A stretch of 64,000 nucleotides of DNA from Collinsella sp. (GCA_018380195.1 JAGZUC010000008.1:11842-75841); one strand, 5' to 3'; shown: positions 33,568 through 42,261, counted from the first letter of the stretch. Made by a program: numbers and translations. Notes: generated from the sequence alone by a model not told the origin.

Positions 33568-33786
33568 TTGACGGCAGCCCAAGGGTGATAGCTGGGCAGT
33601 GCCGTTGCTTGGTCAAGAGGTCAGTGCCTTAATGGCAGCGACTTGTTATGCTTCGAATGCTGCTTGAGTGCCTCGGAAAGTTCGATAAGCGTCGTGAAGA
33701 GCGAGACCAAAGCAACCAAGAGCTCTACGAGCTCTGATGGGCCCGGGATGACCGCTGATTCAAGTCACCGGGCCTAAATTTTTTTC
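33568..33786 (+). ncRNA. Candidate structured small RNA or type I toxin-antitoxin unit, about 215 nt
   Basis: Promoter at 33535-33563 and terminator at 33741-33786 bracket a unit without a normal gene. The 5' end folds: TTGAC/GTCAA (33568-33572, 33612-33616), ACGGCA/TGCCGT (33571-33576, 33600-33605), GCCCA/TGGGC. A 29-codon ATG frame (33648-33737) encodes MLRMLLECLGKFDKRREERD and so on; read antisense in register, the other strand gives a hydrophobic LVELLVALVSLFTTLIELSE peptide. Which strand, if either, is translated cannot be told; no convincing ribosome-binding site precedes either frame. Confidence 0.4.
33741..33786 (+). terminator. Terminator of the small RNA unit
   Basis: GGCCCGG then TGAC at 33740-33751 pairs with GTCA-CCGGGCC at 33764-33774, followed after TAAA by seven T residues. 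A strong plus-strand terminator just after the short frame. Confidence 0.8.
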
Positions 33787-33947
33787 ACACATTTGAATAG
33801 AGCGGGCGACTCTCTTGGGGCCGTTTGCATGGCGTGTGCTTGGCGCATGGTATTGCGCCCCGCTTTCACGTCCGCACGGGCGCCTATCCTTACAGCAATG
33901 TAGCCGCCTGTGTAGTAAGCGGCCAGCAACGGAGAAAGGCCCTAACC

Positions 33948-34682
33948 GTGTCAGCTGAAAAGACGCCGTGTATCTCGGCTATCGATACGACGAACTTTGC
34001 GCGCCAGGTTGTGCTGGACTTTGAGTTTGCGCCGGTGCCAAAGCAGCGCCAACGTCGTGGACTGCGCAACGAGATTATCGAGGTCGGCGCCGTCAAGCTC
34101 GATTACCACGGCAACGTTATGGGCGAGTTCTCGCAGTTTGTGCAGACGGAATTTACCGAAGGCGTTGCGTTTCCCGTCCGCGAGCTCACAGGGATATCGG
34201 CCGTGGATACCGCGATGGCCGATCCGCTCTATGTGGTGATCAAAAGGCTCAGCGATTGGATCGGTCGCTACTCCGCCCAGGTGGTTTGCTGGAGCGGGGC
34301 GGATCGTCGACAGCTTTTGACCGAGTGCCAGGCAAAGCACATCGATCTTTCCGCATTTCCTACGGATTGGGCCGACCTGCAGGCGTTTTACACCTCGATC
34401 ATGGACGTGGGCAGCCACGGGTGCGTCTCTTTGAGTGACGCGGCGACGTGGTTTGGCATCGAGTTCGACGAGTCGACGGGTCACGCCCACAGCGCCCTTG
34501 CCGATGCGCGCGTGACCGCCAAGCTGCTCAAGCAGGTGATGGACGGGGACTACCGCGTGAGCCCGCGCGCCCAGGAAGTCCGCCAGCGGTGGGGGATGGG
34601 CGAGCGAGCTCAGACGCGCCTTTCTAGCAAGTGCCCCGAGCTGGGCGACCTGCTGCTGAAGCTGAAGGCGGCGGGAAGGTAG
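33948..34682 (+). CDS. DEDDh 3'-5' exonuclease (DnaQ/KapD-like)
   Basis: 244 aa from GTG 33948, which has GGAGAAAGG 8 bp upstream; an ATG at 33825 in frame would add 41 residues with no family resemblance. Exonuclease motif I LDFEFAP (D24, E26), motif II region SGADRRQLLTEC, motif III H181-SALA-D186. Such stand-alone domains trim RNA or DNA 3' ends; KapD-type members are the closest by layout. The C-terminal 40 residues (RVSPRAQEVRQRWGMGERAQ) are basic. Stands alone between the small RNA unit and a broken gene. Confidence 0.85.
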   Translation: MSAEKTPCISAIDTTNFARQVVLDFEFAPVPKQRQRRGLRNEIIEVGAVKLDYHGNVMGEFSQFVQTEFTEGVAFPVRELTGISAVDTAMADPLYVVIKRLSDWIGRYSAQVVCWSGADRRQLLTECQAKHIDLSAFPTDWADLQAFYTSIMDVGSHGCVSLSDAATWFGIEFDESTGHAHSALADARVTAKLLKQVMDGDYRVSPRAQEVRQRWGMGERAQTRLSSKCPELGDLLLKLKAAGR

Positions 34683-34686
34683 GCGG

Positions 34687-34991
34687 GTGCCCATTGGGCG
34701 TAAGCAGAAGGAATGGTTGCGGGAAGGATTCCAGAATCAGCATCAGAGGGCTGTGCTTGAGATGCTATTCAAGGACACGCTGACGCCCGCCGAGACCAGG
34801 CAGGTCAAGAGTATGGACACCGAGATGGCATCCATTGTCGAAGAACGGCTTGCTAACATGATTCGCTGGATGGGCAGGCATAGACCCGTGACGCTGCGCG
34901 CGTTATCGTTCACAATGAGGCGTACAGGCTGCCAGAGGTGAACAGTTCCGACGAGGTTCTGAGCAACTGCATCATCGAGATTATCGAGTAG
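34687..34991 (+). pseudogene. Broken small gene, frameshifted remnant
   Basis: Frame 1 from GTG 34687 encodes 84 aa (MPIGRKQKEWLREGFQNQHQ and on), ending in an abrupt nonsense tail. Coding-like sequence continues in another frame from about 34900 (VIVHNEAYRLPEVNSSDEVL and on) to TAG at 34989-34991, after which in-frame residues FYERDLAAW follow. A one-base indel plus a stop therefore seem to have split an older gene of 110 or more residues. No family recognised. It lies 4 bp after the exonuclease stop, so may once have been its partner. Confidence 0.55.
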
Positions 34992-35056
34992 TTCTACGAG
35001 AGGGATTTGGCGGCGTGGAGCAATCTAGTTTTACGCGTTTGCAGGAGGAAGCCGGT

Positions 35057-37420
35057 ATGGCAGACGAACTTGTTTTTAGTGGCGGCGAGATAGTTTACAC
35101 CATGCCTCAACTGCCCAAAGTTGCATCTGTGCCGCTGAACGGTAGCGCCGTGCTGGTTGGTTTTAAGGACGCTCCCGATGGGGAGGAGGTCCTCTTTGAT
35201 TTTGACCCTCGGGCTGAAAAGGCTACGAAGCTCGACTATGAACTTGCAGCCGTTAGCGGGCTCCTCACGGGCGCGTTGAATATCCTGTGGCAGAAAGACT
35301 TCAACCTAGAGGGTGCCAAAGAGTGGGGCGACGAGAAGGTTGGCAAATTCGTTCTTACGATTGCCAAGTCTGCGGGTATGACAAAGGCGGATGCAACTCT
35401 AGAAGACGCTATTCGCTTTCTAGAGAAAGGGTTTCCTCTTGCCGCGGACAAGCTGACTGCCGAGTTTGGCGGCGGGCTCCAACATCATCTGCGGGATTTC
35501 TCGCACCACCCGAGCTTGGTTGGCCTTGCGTGTTCGATCCTCTCGCAATTCACGTGCAAAGGCTATGGCACCGATACGGCCGGCCGGTTTGTCGCCTTTG
35601 ACCTGCCTGCCGCCGCCTTCGATCCTGACCGCCCTCTTATAGGCAGGAACGTTCCAGAGAAGATCGCGTTTGGCACTCTGTTCTGGGCAATGCATCTCGT
35701 GAGCGACATGGCGGGGTCTAGTTCAAACCCCGGTAAGGGGACGGGTATTCCCGGCGTTGTGCTGTCCCTGCTAAAGGAGCTCTCCTCCCTGCCTGTTTTT
35801 CAAGACATGCGGATTGCCTATAAGGGCAAGGATATTCGCATTCAGCAATGGATCTCAAAGCTGTTTAACGGAACGGCGTTCAAAACCGAGGACGGCAAGC
35901 CCATTCGCTTCGACCTTCGGACGGAAGTCGGTCTTTTCGATCAAGCTTTAAGCCAGGTGCCAGCAGTCGTGGCCAACGAGGTTATCGTTCGTTGTCTCTA
36001 CATGCTTTCAAGGCTCAAGGCCGAGCTAGAACGTTGCGAAGTGAGTGATGTCTCCGGCTTGCGCAAGCTCAAGGCTTCGCATTTCATGCCCTACAACAGC
36101 AGGGCCCTCACTCGCATGGTCACGGTTTCGAGTACTTCGTTCGTTCTGGCGAATCTGGCGACGGCGGCGGTCAGGGCGGGTATCGAATGCGAGGGGAACA
36201 AGGTCGTGTTCGCCCAGAAGTTCTTCTTGCGAATAAACTACGTTGGAGTTGGACGCCTTGCGTTTGCACTCCATGCCGACTGGGGCTATATGGCGGAGGA
36301 AATGTCCGAGGCTTGGACTGAGCGCGCCAGGCGCCGCCAGGATATCTTCGATGGATTCCACTTTTATAGCCTAGATAGAGAGACGACGAGGATTGCCTTC
36401 TCGCTGAAGCTTGCCGCCATCAACTACGACTGCGGGAACGAGAAGAGCGAAGTGCGCAAAGGGCAAAAGAGGAGCTGGGCCCGCGCGTGGCAGGATTCGG
36501 TCACGGATGGCCTAGGCATTGATGCAGACGGCTATTTTTTGAGCGAGGAAGATGCGTACGGAGCCCTTGAGGCTATTTCGCGGCAGCGAGGCGGCAAGGT
36601 GCGCGCCTTGCTGATCGCTCAGGAGCTGGTTGAGTTTCGCCCCTATTTCCAGATAGGAGATGAAGAGAAGAAGGAATACAAAGGTTTGAAGGGGAGCGGG
36701 GCTTGGGTTAAAGATGAATTTCCCAGGAGACAAGACGCGGTTGATTTGGACGCCGTGCGTTCCCTAGAGAAGCAATGCGGGGCGCATATCCGTGAGCTCT
36801 CAGGTACATTGCCAAAGGTCTTGGTAGGCGGCGCCATTGCCGTGGCGGCGGCCCTGGGCACAGGAGGAGTGGCCGCGGCATTGGCTCCGGATATTGCTGT
36901 CGGTATCTTTGGAGGCTCGTTTGTCGGCCTTCACGGGGCTGCGCTCGTCAATGCGAGTCTTGCTGCTGCTGGCGGCGGCGCCTTGGCCGCCGGCGGCATG
37001 GGCATGGCCGGTGGCACCGCTTTAATTGCTGGCGGCGGCGCTGCGTTTGGCCTTTTGGGTTCTAGCGGCGTTGCCCTGGCGGCGTCGATGGGGGAGGACT
37101 ATGCGCAGTTCGTGCTCGTTGAATGCTCAAGGCTTCTCGCATTTCTTGATGTGGCAACTGACCGCTGCCCGCATGAGGGAGCCATTTTGGTGCAGAAGGC
37201 GGTCGAGGCCGTGCAGCGCAGCATCGCTGGTGTTGAGGAGGATGTCGAGAAGGAGAATGGAAAGGGGGACCGCAGGAATGGCAGGTTGCTTAAGCAGTTG
37301 AAGAAGGGTCTTGGGTATTTGACTTCGACCCTTAAGCAGATCGAGAAGATGCAGAAGCGCCTTGGTGCCGCCGGTGAGAGCGAGCCGCTCAACAGCTTGC
37401 CAGCATCGGGTGGCGAATAG
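35057..37420 (+). CDS. Unrecognised 787-aa protein with Gly/Ala-rich hydrophobic segment and coiled coil
   Basis: 787 aa from ATG 35057, chosen for AGGAGG at 35043-35048; a GTG at 35015 is in frame but lacks a site. Residues 1-580 are soluble, with no motif I recognise. Residues about 587-680 are almost purely Gly, Ala, Val, Leu (GGGALAAGGMGMAGGTALIA, ALGTGGVAAALAPDIAVGIF), with many GxxxG spacings typical of membrane-inserting hairpins. Residues about 700-775 are charged and helical (EEDVEKENGKGDRRNG, LKQIEKMQKRLG), a likely coiled coil. The layout of large sensor, pore-like segment and C-terminal helix would suit a membrane-acting effector, but that is inference. It sits 450 bp before a GmrSD-like gene. 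Confidence 0.75.
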   Translation: MADELVFSGGEIVYTMPQLPKVASVPLNGSAVLVGFKDAPDGEEVLFDFDPRAEKATKLDYELAAVSGLLTGALNILWQKDFNLEGAKEWGDEKVGKFVLTIAKSAGMTKADATLEDAIRFLEKGFPLAADKLTAEFGGGLQHHLRDFSHHPSLVGLACSILSQFTCKGYGTDTAGRFVAFDLPAAAFDPDRPLIGRNVPEKIAFGTLFWAMHLVSDMAGSSSNPGKGTGIPGVVLSLLKELSSLPVFQDMRIAYKGKDIRIQQWISKLFNGTAFKTEDGKPIRFDLRTEVGLFDQALSQVPAVVANEVIVRCLYMLSRLKAELERCEVSDVSGLRKLKASHFMPYNSRALTRMVTVSSTSFVLANLATAAVRAGIECEGNKVVFAQKFFLRINYVGVGRLAFALHADWGYMAEEMSEAWTERARRRQDIFDGFHFYSLDRETTRIAFSLKLAAINYDCGNEKSEVRKGQKRSWARAWQDSVTDGLGIDADGYFLSEEDAYGALEAISRQRGGKVRALLIAQELVEFRPYFQIGDEEKKEYKGLKGSGAWVKDEFPRRQDAVDLDAVRSLEKQCGAHIRELSGTLPKVLVGGAIAVAAALGTGGVAAALAPDIAVGIFGGSFVGLHGAALVNASLAAAGGGALAAGGMGMAGGTALIAGGGAAFGLLGSSGVALAASMGEDYAQFVLVECSRLLAFLDVATDRCPHEGAILVQKAVEAVQRSIAGVEEDVEKENGKGDRRNGRLLKQLKKGLGYLTSTLKQIEKMQKRLGAAGESEPLNSLPASGGE

Positions 37421-37641
37421 GTCGGGGCGATTCGGCTGCAATTCCGTGTCATCATCGCCACCGCTTAAGATGGTCCCGTGTTTGCCCATCTTTTTGCGAG
37501 GCGCGATGAGCATGTCGGCGACTTGCTCGATGTCTGATTTGCCCTTCGATCAGTTCTTGTCGAGCTCCTTTGGGCGGGAGGGGCAGCGATCTAGATATCC
37601 GCTCTTGGCATATGAGACAAGAAACCCGTAAGTCCGTGGCA

Positions 37642-37720
37642 ATGTCAAAAGGCATACACAAGTGTCAGTCTTTTGACATCGTATGATTTTGGGGAGTGGC
37701 GCGCAGCGATCGCGCGCCAC
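37642..37720. repeat. Two palindromes before the GmrSD-like gene
   Basis: First, ATGTCAAAAG (37642-37651) with CTTTTGACAT (37670-37679) enclosing ACAC-AA-GTGT at 37656-37665, a 38-bp near-palindrome. Second, GTGGCGCGC (37696-37704) with GCGCGCCAC (37712-37720). The 452-bp gap 37421-37872 otherwise has no convincing gene; a short minus-strand frame (KSDIEQVADMLIAPRKKMGK, near 37465-37535) may be a remnant. Confidence 0.65.
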
Positions 37721-37872
37721 CCTGACGGCGTAAGCGTTTGCTTGCGTTGTAAAATCTAACGATATGAGCATCCCGGTTGCTTCTGTGCTTCGATGCTCTC
37801 GTCTTTGGCACCCTCCGCTCAGTGGGGGACTGACTGCAAACGGCGTAAACAAGAAAGAGGAGACAACCGCAA

Positions 37873-39996
37873 ATGAAAGCAACCGAGGCAAATCTACTCG
37901 ACCTTATGGGCGTGGCGAAGATGCAGTTCGTCATTCCCGTGTACCAGCGAATTTACTCGTGGAGTGTAAAAGAGTGCGAGGTGCTTTGGGATGACGTCAT
38001 GCGAGCGGGTCGTGATGGCGTATCGCACTTCGTGGGGTCAATGCTTTATATCCCCGAGTCCGAGAGCTCTGCCACGAGCATTTCGCGCGTGCTTCTGATT
38101 GACGGACAGCAGCGCATGACGACGTTTTCGTTGATGATTGCAGCTTTGGCTGACTATTTGGAGAGCAACCCCGACAAGGCTGGCTTCCTTGGCGACCTCA
38201 AAATCTCGGCGCTGAGGAAAAATTACCTCTTTAACGATGACGACTACAACGGTCTGGCACGCTACAAGCTGGTGCTCTCGCAGGACGATAAAGAGACGCT
38301 GTTCTCCATCGTGTCTGGGGCTCCCGTGCCAGATGAAAAATCGGATCGCATTGTCGAAAACCATGCGTTCTTCCGTGAAAAGATGCACGGGAAATCATTC
38401 GACCCTGCAAGGCTTTGGGCGGGGCTAAACCGCGTGCAGGTCATCGACACTAAGCTCACCGCTGGCGTTGATAATGCCCAGCTCATATTTGAGTCCATGA
38501 ACTCCAAGGGCAAGCCGCTCACGCCCATTGACCTCATCCGTAACTACGTTCTAATGTCGCTTCCCAACGACGAACAGACCAATCTTTATGAGGGTTATTG
38601 GCATCCACTCGAGTGCTTGTTCGGAAAAGGCGGCGAGGACGAGTTCAATGCATTTATCTGGTACTGGCTGTGGCTTAAAGTTCCCAATAGGATGCCGAAG
38701 GAGAACGAGGCCTACTACGAGTTTAAGCGCTATTTCGCCGACGACTACGATGGTGACACCGAGGGCCTGCTTAAGGAGCTGCGAGGGTATGCACATAGAT
38801 ACGCCAGTCTGTTCCTTGGTAAGGAGAAGGACGACGGACTGCGCCGAGTGTTCGGCAGAATCGTAAGCCTCGATGTGAAGCAGATAAGGCCCCTCTTAAT
38901 GTTGCTTTATTCGGTTTACGAGGGGAATGGACTAGACCGCAATGCGTTTTTACGTATCTGCGAGACTATCGAGTCGTTTCTGTTCAGGCGAGCGGTTTGC
39001 GGCAGACTTACCACGGGCCTAAATAATTTCTTTGCCGGCATGTATCGCAATCTCGAGCAGCAGGACGATATCGAGGAGTACGTTACGGCGATGCTCCTTA
39101 TCCACAGCAGCGGTATGACCGCATACTTTCCGACAGACGAGCATTTTGTCGAGGAGTTTAAGACGCGTGACTGCTACAACCGCTTCTCTAAAAAGCGCTA
39201 TTACCTGGAACGCATGGAGAACTGGCACCACCCGAAGGAGTCCATCTCAGCCGACGATTACCAGATCGAGCACATCATGCCCCAGACGATCGATGATGAG
39301 CACGGCTGGAAGGAATCGCTTGGTGAGAACTGGGAAGACGTCCACGACAGGCTGTGCAACAACTTGGGAAATCTTACGCTGACGGGCTACAACCAGGAGT
39401 ACTCAAACCGGTCGTTCTCGGACAAGCTCAATCTGCCTGACGTCGGATTTAAGTGCAGTCCGCTCTACCTGAACAAGTCGATCGCCTCGCGTGAAAAATG
39501 GGGTGAGGAAGAGATTGGACAGCGCGCGGACGAGCTGGCGAAAGAGGCGTGTGAGATATGGAAATATCCCGACCTTCCGGCAGACGTCGTCGACAAGTAC
39601 CGTCCTTCTCGCGGGGAGTCTGATGAGGCTCCTATCTGGACTCTGCAGGAGAATCACCCCACCTTTGCCGAAGGTGGGCTCAACCAGAAGCTTTTCGATG
39701 AGGTGCGCGAGTCCGTTCTGAGTGGTAACCCTTCGTGGGAGTCCTACATAGCTAAGTACTATGTAGGCTTCAGGTCGGGCAAGCGAAAACTGCATGCCGT
39801 GTTAGAAGGCAGGACCAGCAACGGTGGTTGGATTGCCGTTGGCTTGGCAAAGAGTGTGGATGATCTAACGGATCCAGAGGACATGTGCCAGGACAAGCGT
39901 ACGCAGGGTGGATTTGGCCCGGGCTTACCCACTTACGTTGCGCTTCGGAATGCCGATGACATTCCTGCGGTGCTCGATCTCATAAAGCAGTGCTAG
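37873..39996 (+). CDS. GmrSD-like DUF262/DUF1524 nuclease
   Basis: 707 aa. N-terminal DUF262 domain: PVYQRIYSW (22-30) and LIDGQQRMTTF with DGQQR at 77-81, the ParB/sulfiredoxin-like NTPase motif. C-terminal DUF1524 HNH nuclease: QIEHIMPQ (H467) and NNLGNLTLTGYNQEYSN (from about 496), the His-Asn pair of the HNH site. About 130 further residues (from 575) resemble the DUF5655-type tail of such proteins. Single-chain GmrSD homologues are type IV restriction enzymes acting on modified (glucosylated) phage DNA. GAGGAG lies 10 bp before ATG 37873. Confidence 0.88.
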   Translation: MKATEANLLDLMGVAKMQFVIPVYQRIYSWSVKECEVLWDDVMRAGRDGVSHFVGSMLYIPESESSATSISRVLLIDGQQRMTTFSLMIAALADYLESNPDKAGFLGDLKISALRKNYLFNDDDYNGLARYKLVLSQDDKETLFSIVSGAPVPDEKSDRIVENHAFFREKMHGKSFDPARLWAGLNRVQVIDTKLTAGVDNAQLIFESMNSKGKPLTPIDLIRNYVLMSLPNDEQTNLYEGYWHPLECLFGKGGEDEFNAFIWYWLWLKVPNRMPKENEAYYEFKRYFADDYDGDTEGLLKELRGYAHRYASLFLGKEKDDGLRRVFGRIVSLDVKQIRPLLMLLYSVYEGNGLDRNAFLRICETIESFLFRRAVCGRLTTGLNNFFAGMYRNLEQQDDIEEYVTAMLLIHSSGMTAYFPTDEHFVEEFKTRDCYNRFSKKRYYLERMENWHHPKESISADDYQIEHIMPQTIDDEHGWKESLGENWEDVHDRLCNNLGNLTLTGYNQEYSNRSFSDKLNLPDVGFKCSPLYLNKSIASREKWGEEEIGQRADELAKEACEIWKYPDLPADVVDKYRPSRGESDEAPIWTLQENHPTFAEGGLNQKLFDEVRESVLSGNPSWESYIAKYYVGFRSGKRKLHAVLEGRTSNGGWIAVGLAKSVDDLTDPEDMCQDKRTQGGFGPGLPTYVALRNADDIPAVLDLIKQC

Positions 39997-40003
39997 GTTG
40001 AAG

Positions 40004-40026
40004 GCTGGGAATCTAGTTCCCGGCCC
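40004..40026. terminator. Stem-loop between GmrSD-like gene and convergent small gene
   Basis: GGCTGGGAA pairs with TTCCCGGCC across TCTAG, 8 bp after the GmrSD-like stop. Poor T-run, so efficiency is uncertain. Confidence 0.5.
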
Positions 40027-40063
40027 TTGCCAGCTCAAAATCGTCGATGGCTCGTCCGCCCGT

Positions 40064-40357
40064 CTACACCCTTACGATCCTGCGGGCCGCACTCAACAGC
40101 TCGTACTCCCTCTGGCTCCACTGGTACAGCTCGGTCGCGCGTACGGCGTCGCGGCACAGGTCTAGAAACACCTCGGCGCCCTCGCAGAAGCACTCGCGGG
40201 CAAAGGCGCCGGATCCGTCCGCAACGCACGCGCCGTCGGCAAAGAGCTTCCAGCTGGACGGCTCGCGCGAGCCGTCTCCGAGCAGCTTGATCTGCAGAAC
40301 ATGTGGGCCGCCAGCGGCACATGGCCCTTCTTCCAACGCCTGCACCGTAAAGCGCAT
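40064..40357 (-). CDS. Small unrecognised protein, possibly leaderless
   Basis: 97 aa, MRFTVQALEEGPCAAGGPHV at the start, mixed alpha/beta composition with four to five cysteines, no motif I recognise. A TATACT -10 on the minus strand (40375 down to 40370) puts the transcription start within about 6 bases of the ATG at 40357, and there is no ribosome-binding site, so it may be translated from a leaderless mRNA. Codon use looks native. It stands alone next to a gene for an anchored protein. Confidence 0.6.
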   Translation of the reverse strand: MRFTVQALEEGPCAAGGPHVLQIKLLGDGSREPSSWKLFADGACVADGSGAFARECFCEGAEVFLDLCRDAVRATELYQWSQREYELLSAARRIVRV

Positions 40358-40494
40358 CTGGAGGGACAGAGTATAAAATCCGGAAAAGAGTCGAAATAGG
40401 CACCTTAAAACTTCGGAAAAGTGTAGCTGGATGACAAAACAGCACTTAGAAGCCGGTGCTGGATGCGGGATCCTGCGGCCGCCTTCAGCCCTCG

Positions 40495-41484
40495 CTACTC
40501 GTCGTCCCCGTCGTTGGGGTCGCCCTTGAGGGTGTTGATGTCCAGGTACTGGTTGTCGTCCTCTTTTTGCTGCGTTGCCGATTCGGACGCGGTGGGGCCG
40601 CGGAACAGCTGGAATCCCTCAAACGCAATGGCGCCGAGCAGGGCAATGACAATGGCGATAAAGGCAACCTTGACTGCCTGCGGAAATTCCGAGAAACGCA
40701 GCGCCTTTTCCTCGGCGTAATAATCGGCGAAGCGCTCTTCGCCCGTGCTTTTGGTATACGCCGGTGCGGACGCGGCCTCCGGGTCATATTCCGGTGCAGG
40801 CGTGGCAGCGTACGGATCGTTGAGATAATCGCTCGATGCGGTGCCATAATCCTCGGTCTCGATGCGACCGGTGCCAGCATAGCCATCGGAATAATCGGAA
40901 TATGCCGCACCGCCCTCATAGCCCGCGGCGCTCGTGTTGGCGGCAAAAAGCGGGTTAACTGGAACATCGAGCGCCGGCATGCCGGTAGAGGTCTCATCCA
41001 GATCGGCTGCAGCCCAGGAATCGTGGACAACCTGATGGGCAACGGGCTCATCGAGCCTTGTGACCGGAGGCTTGCGTGCCGCAGGAACAGGCAACTGCTG
41101 GGCGCTGTACATAACAGTGCTGTCGGCCGATTTGCCCTGCGTCGCTGCTGCGAGAAATGCCGCCGTCTCGGACGGGTCGCTTGCGGGGCGGGGAGCGGGC
41201 GTGGGCGCCGAAGTGGGTGCGGGTGTAGGCGCGGGCGTCGAAACAGCCGGCTGCGCAGGAGTCGGCGCAGATGCGGTCTTAGGCGCAAGTGCGGGATTGG
41301 GGCTTGACGGGCGAGCCCCGCCGCCGCCCATGAGTTCGTCGGCGGTCCACGGGCGATCATCCATCACATCGTCAAGGCTCAGCGAAAACAGGTCGTCTTC
41401 GCCCTCATCGAACATGCGGTGCACATGTCCACCAATTGCCGCAATCAATCCGCGACCGGTGCATGATGCCTTGCTCAACGCCAT
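40495..41484 (-). CDS. Single-pass membrane protein with long Pro/Ala linker
   Basis: 329 aa from ATG 41484 (AAAGGA upstream). N-terminal acidic segment with FSLSLDDVMDDRPWTADELM, then a low-complexity stretch of Ala-Pro-Thr repeats (about residues 65-110), a Tyr/Asp-rich region (SDYSDGYAGTGRIETEDYG), a single hydrophobic helix AFIAIVIALLGAIAFEGFQL (about 273-293) and a 35-residue acidic C-terminal tail. No enzyme motif. Topology suggests a long cytoplasmic N-terminal arm tethered to the membrane. Function unknown; not an expected member of the purine cluster, although it lies just before its second half. Confidence 0.75.
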   Translation of the reverse strand: MALSKASCTGRGLIAAIGGHVHRMFDEGEDDLFSLSLDDVMDDRPWTADELMGGGGARPSSPNPALAPKTASAPTPAQPAVSTPAPTPAPTSAPTPAPRPASDPSETAAFLAAATQGKSADSTVMYSAQQLPVPAARKPPVTRLDEPVAHQVVHDSWAAADLDETSTGMPALDVPVNPLFAANTSAAGYEGGAAYSDYSDGYAGTGRIETEDYGTASSDYLNDPYAATPAPEYDPEAASAPAYTKSTGEERFADYYAEEKALRFSEFPQAVKVAFIAIVIALLGAIAFEGFQLFRGPTASESATQQKEDDNQYLDINTLKGDPNDGDDE

Positions 41485-41607
41485 TCTGTCCCATCCTTTC
41501 GAAATACTAATGACATCGATTATATGGAACTTCCCAAGCGGCCCGGTCTTGGATTCGTGCTTTCCAGAACTCGCGCCCAAAAGGGGAGGGGCAATCCAGG
41601 CGAGTGC

Positions 41608-42261
41608 CTACTTGTCGCCGGCCGCCGCCTTGGCCTCATTGAGGTAGCTATAGAAGCTGTACTTGGAGATGCCAAAGAACTCGCAGGCGCGCTCGCTCGA
41701 CTTGGAAATGAGGAAGGCACCGCGACGGTCGAGGTAGCCAATGGCACGAATGCGCTCGTCTTTGGTCATGAGTGCCGCGGGCTTGCCCACAAACTGCTCG
41801 CACTCGTGCAGCAGGTCCTCGAGCAGGTCGCCGATGTTCTTGGTAATGGGCTCGGGCTCGGTATAGCCCGTGCCGCCGGTGCCGGTGAAAGCGTCGAGCG
41901 AGCGCTCAAAAGCCTTCATAAGCGTAATGTCAAAGTTGATGCCCAAAATGCCGACGGGCTTGCCTTCGTCGTTGCGGATAAAGATGGTCGAGGACTTGAG
42001 CAGCTTGCCATCGGTGGTTTTAGTGAGGTACGGCTCGCGGTCGTGTACGTCGGTGCTGCCCTCGTGCATGGACTCAAACACGATATGGCTGGGGCCGTCA
42101 CCCAGTTTGCGCCCGCTGACGTGGCCGTTTTCGATTACTACGATGGAGTGGTCCACGTCCTCGGTCTCCAGATCGTGGACGACGACTTCGCAGTTGGGGC
42201 CAAATTGGAGCGCCAGACCGTGTGCGAGGCGCTTGTAAAACTCAATCTGTGCGGGGGTCAT
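41608..42261 (-). CDS. DauR/YheO-like PAS-HTH transcriptional regulator 2
   Basis: 217 aa from ATG 42261, preceded on its strand by AGGAAGG. YheO-type PAS domain (LQFGPNCEVVVHDLETED, HVSGRKLGDGPSHIVF) and C-terminal HTH (ACEFFGISKYSFYSYLNEAK). Paralogue of the regulator at 19904. It is divergent from ygeX over 277 bp that contain an inverted repeat (42402-42450), so it probably controls the ygeX-ygeY-ygeW half of the purine cluster. Confidence 0.88.
   Translation of the reverse strand: MTPAQIEFYKRLAHGLALQFGPNCEVVVHDLETEDVDHSIVVIENGHVSGRKLGDGPSHIVFESMHEGSTDVHDREPYLTKTTDGKLLKSSTIFIRNDEGKPVGILGINFDITLMKAFERSLDAFTGTGGTGYTEPEPITKNIGDLLEDLLHECEQFVGKPAALMTKDERIRAIGYLDRRGAFLISKSSERACEFFGISKYSFYSYLNEAKAAAGDK

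Noticed and set aside
33624..33764. Minus-strand hydrophobic frame as a definite toxin gene
   Set aside because: Only TTG starts, no ribosome-binding site, and the promoter and terminator signals favour the plus strand. Kept only as part of the small RNA unit.
33825..33947. 41-residue N-terminal extension of the exonuclease from ATG 33825
   Set aside because: No ribosome-binding site there, sequence unlike the family, and GTG 33948 has GGAGAAAGG at good spacing.
37127..37535. Minus-strand frame with KSDIEQVADMLIAPRKKMGK
   Set aside because: Runs mostly antisense to the end of the 787-aa gene and lacks a start site; may be a remnant but not supportable as a gene.
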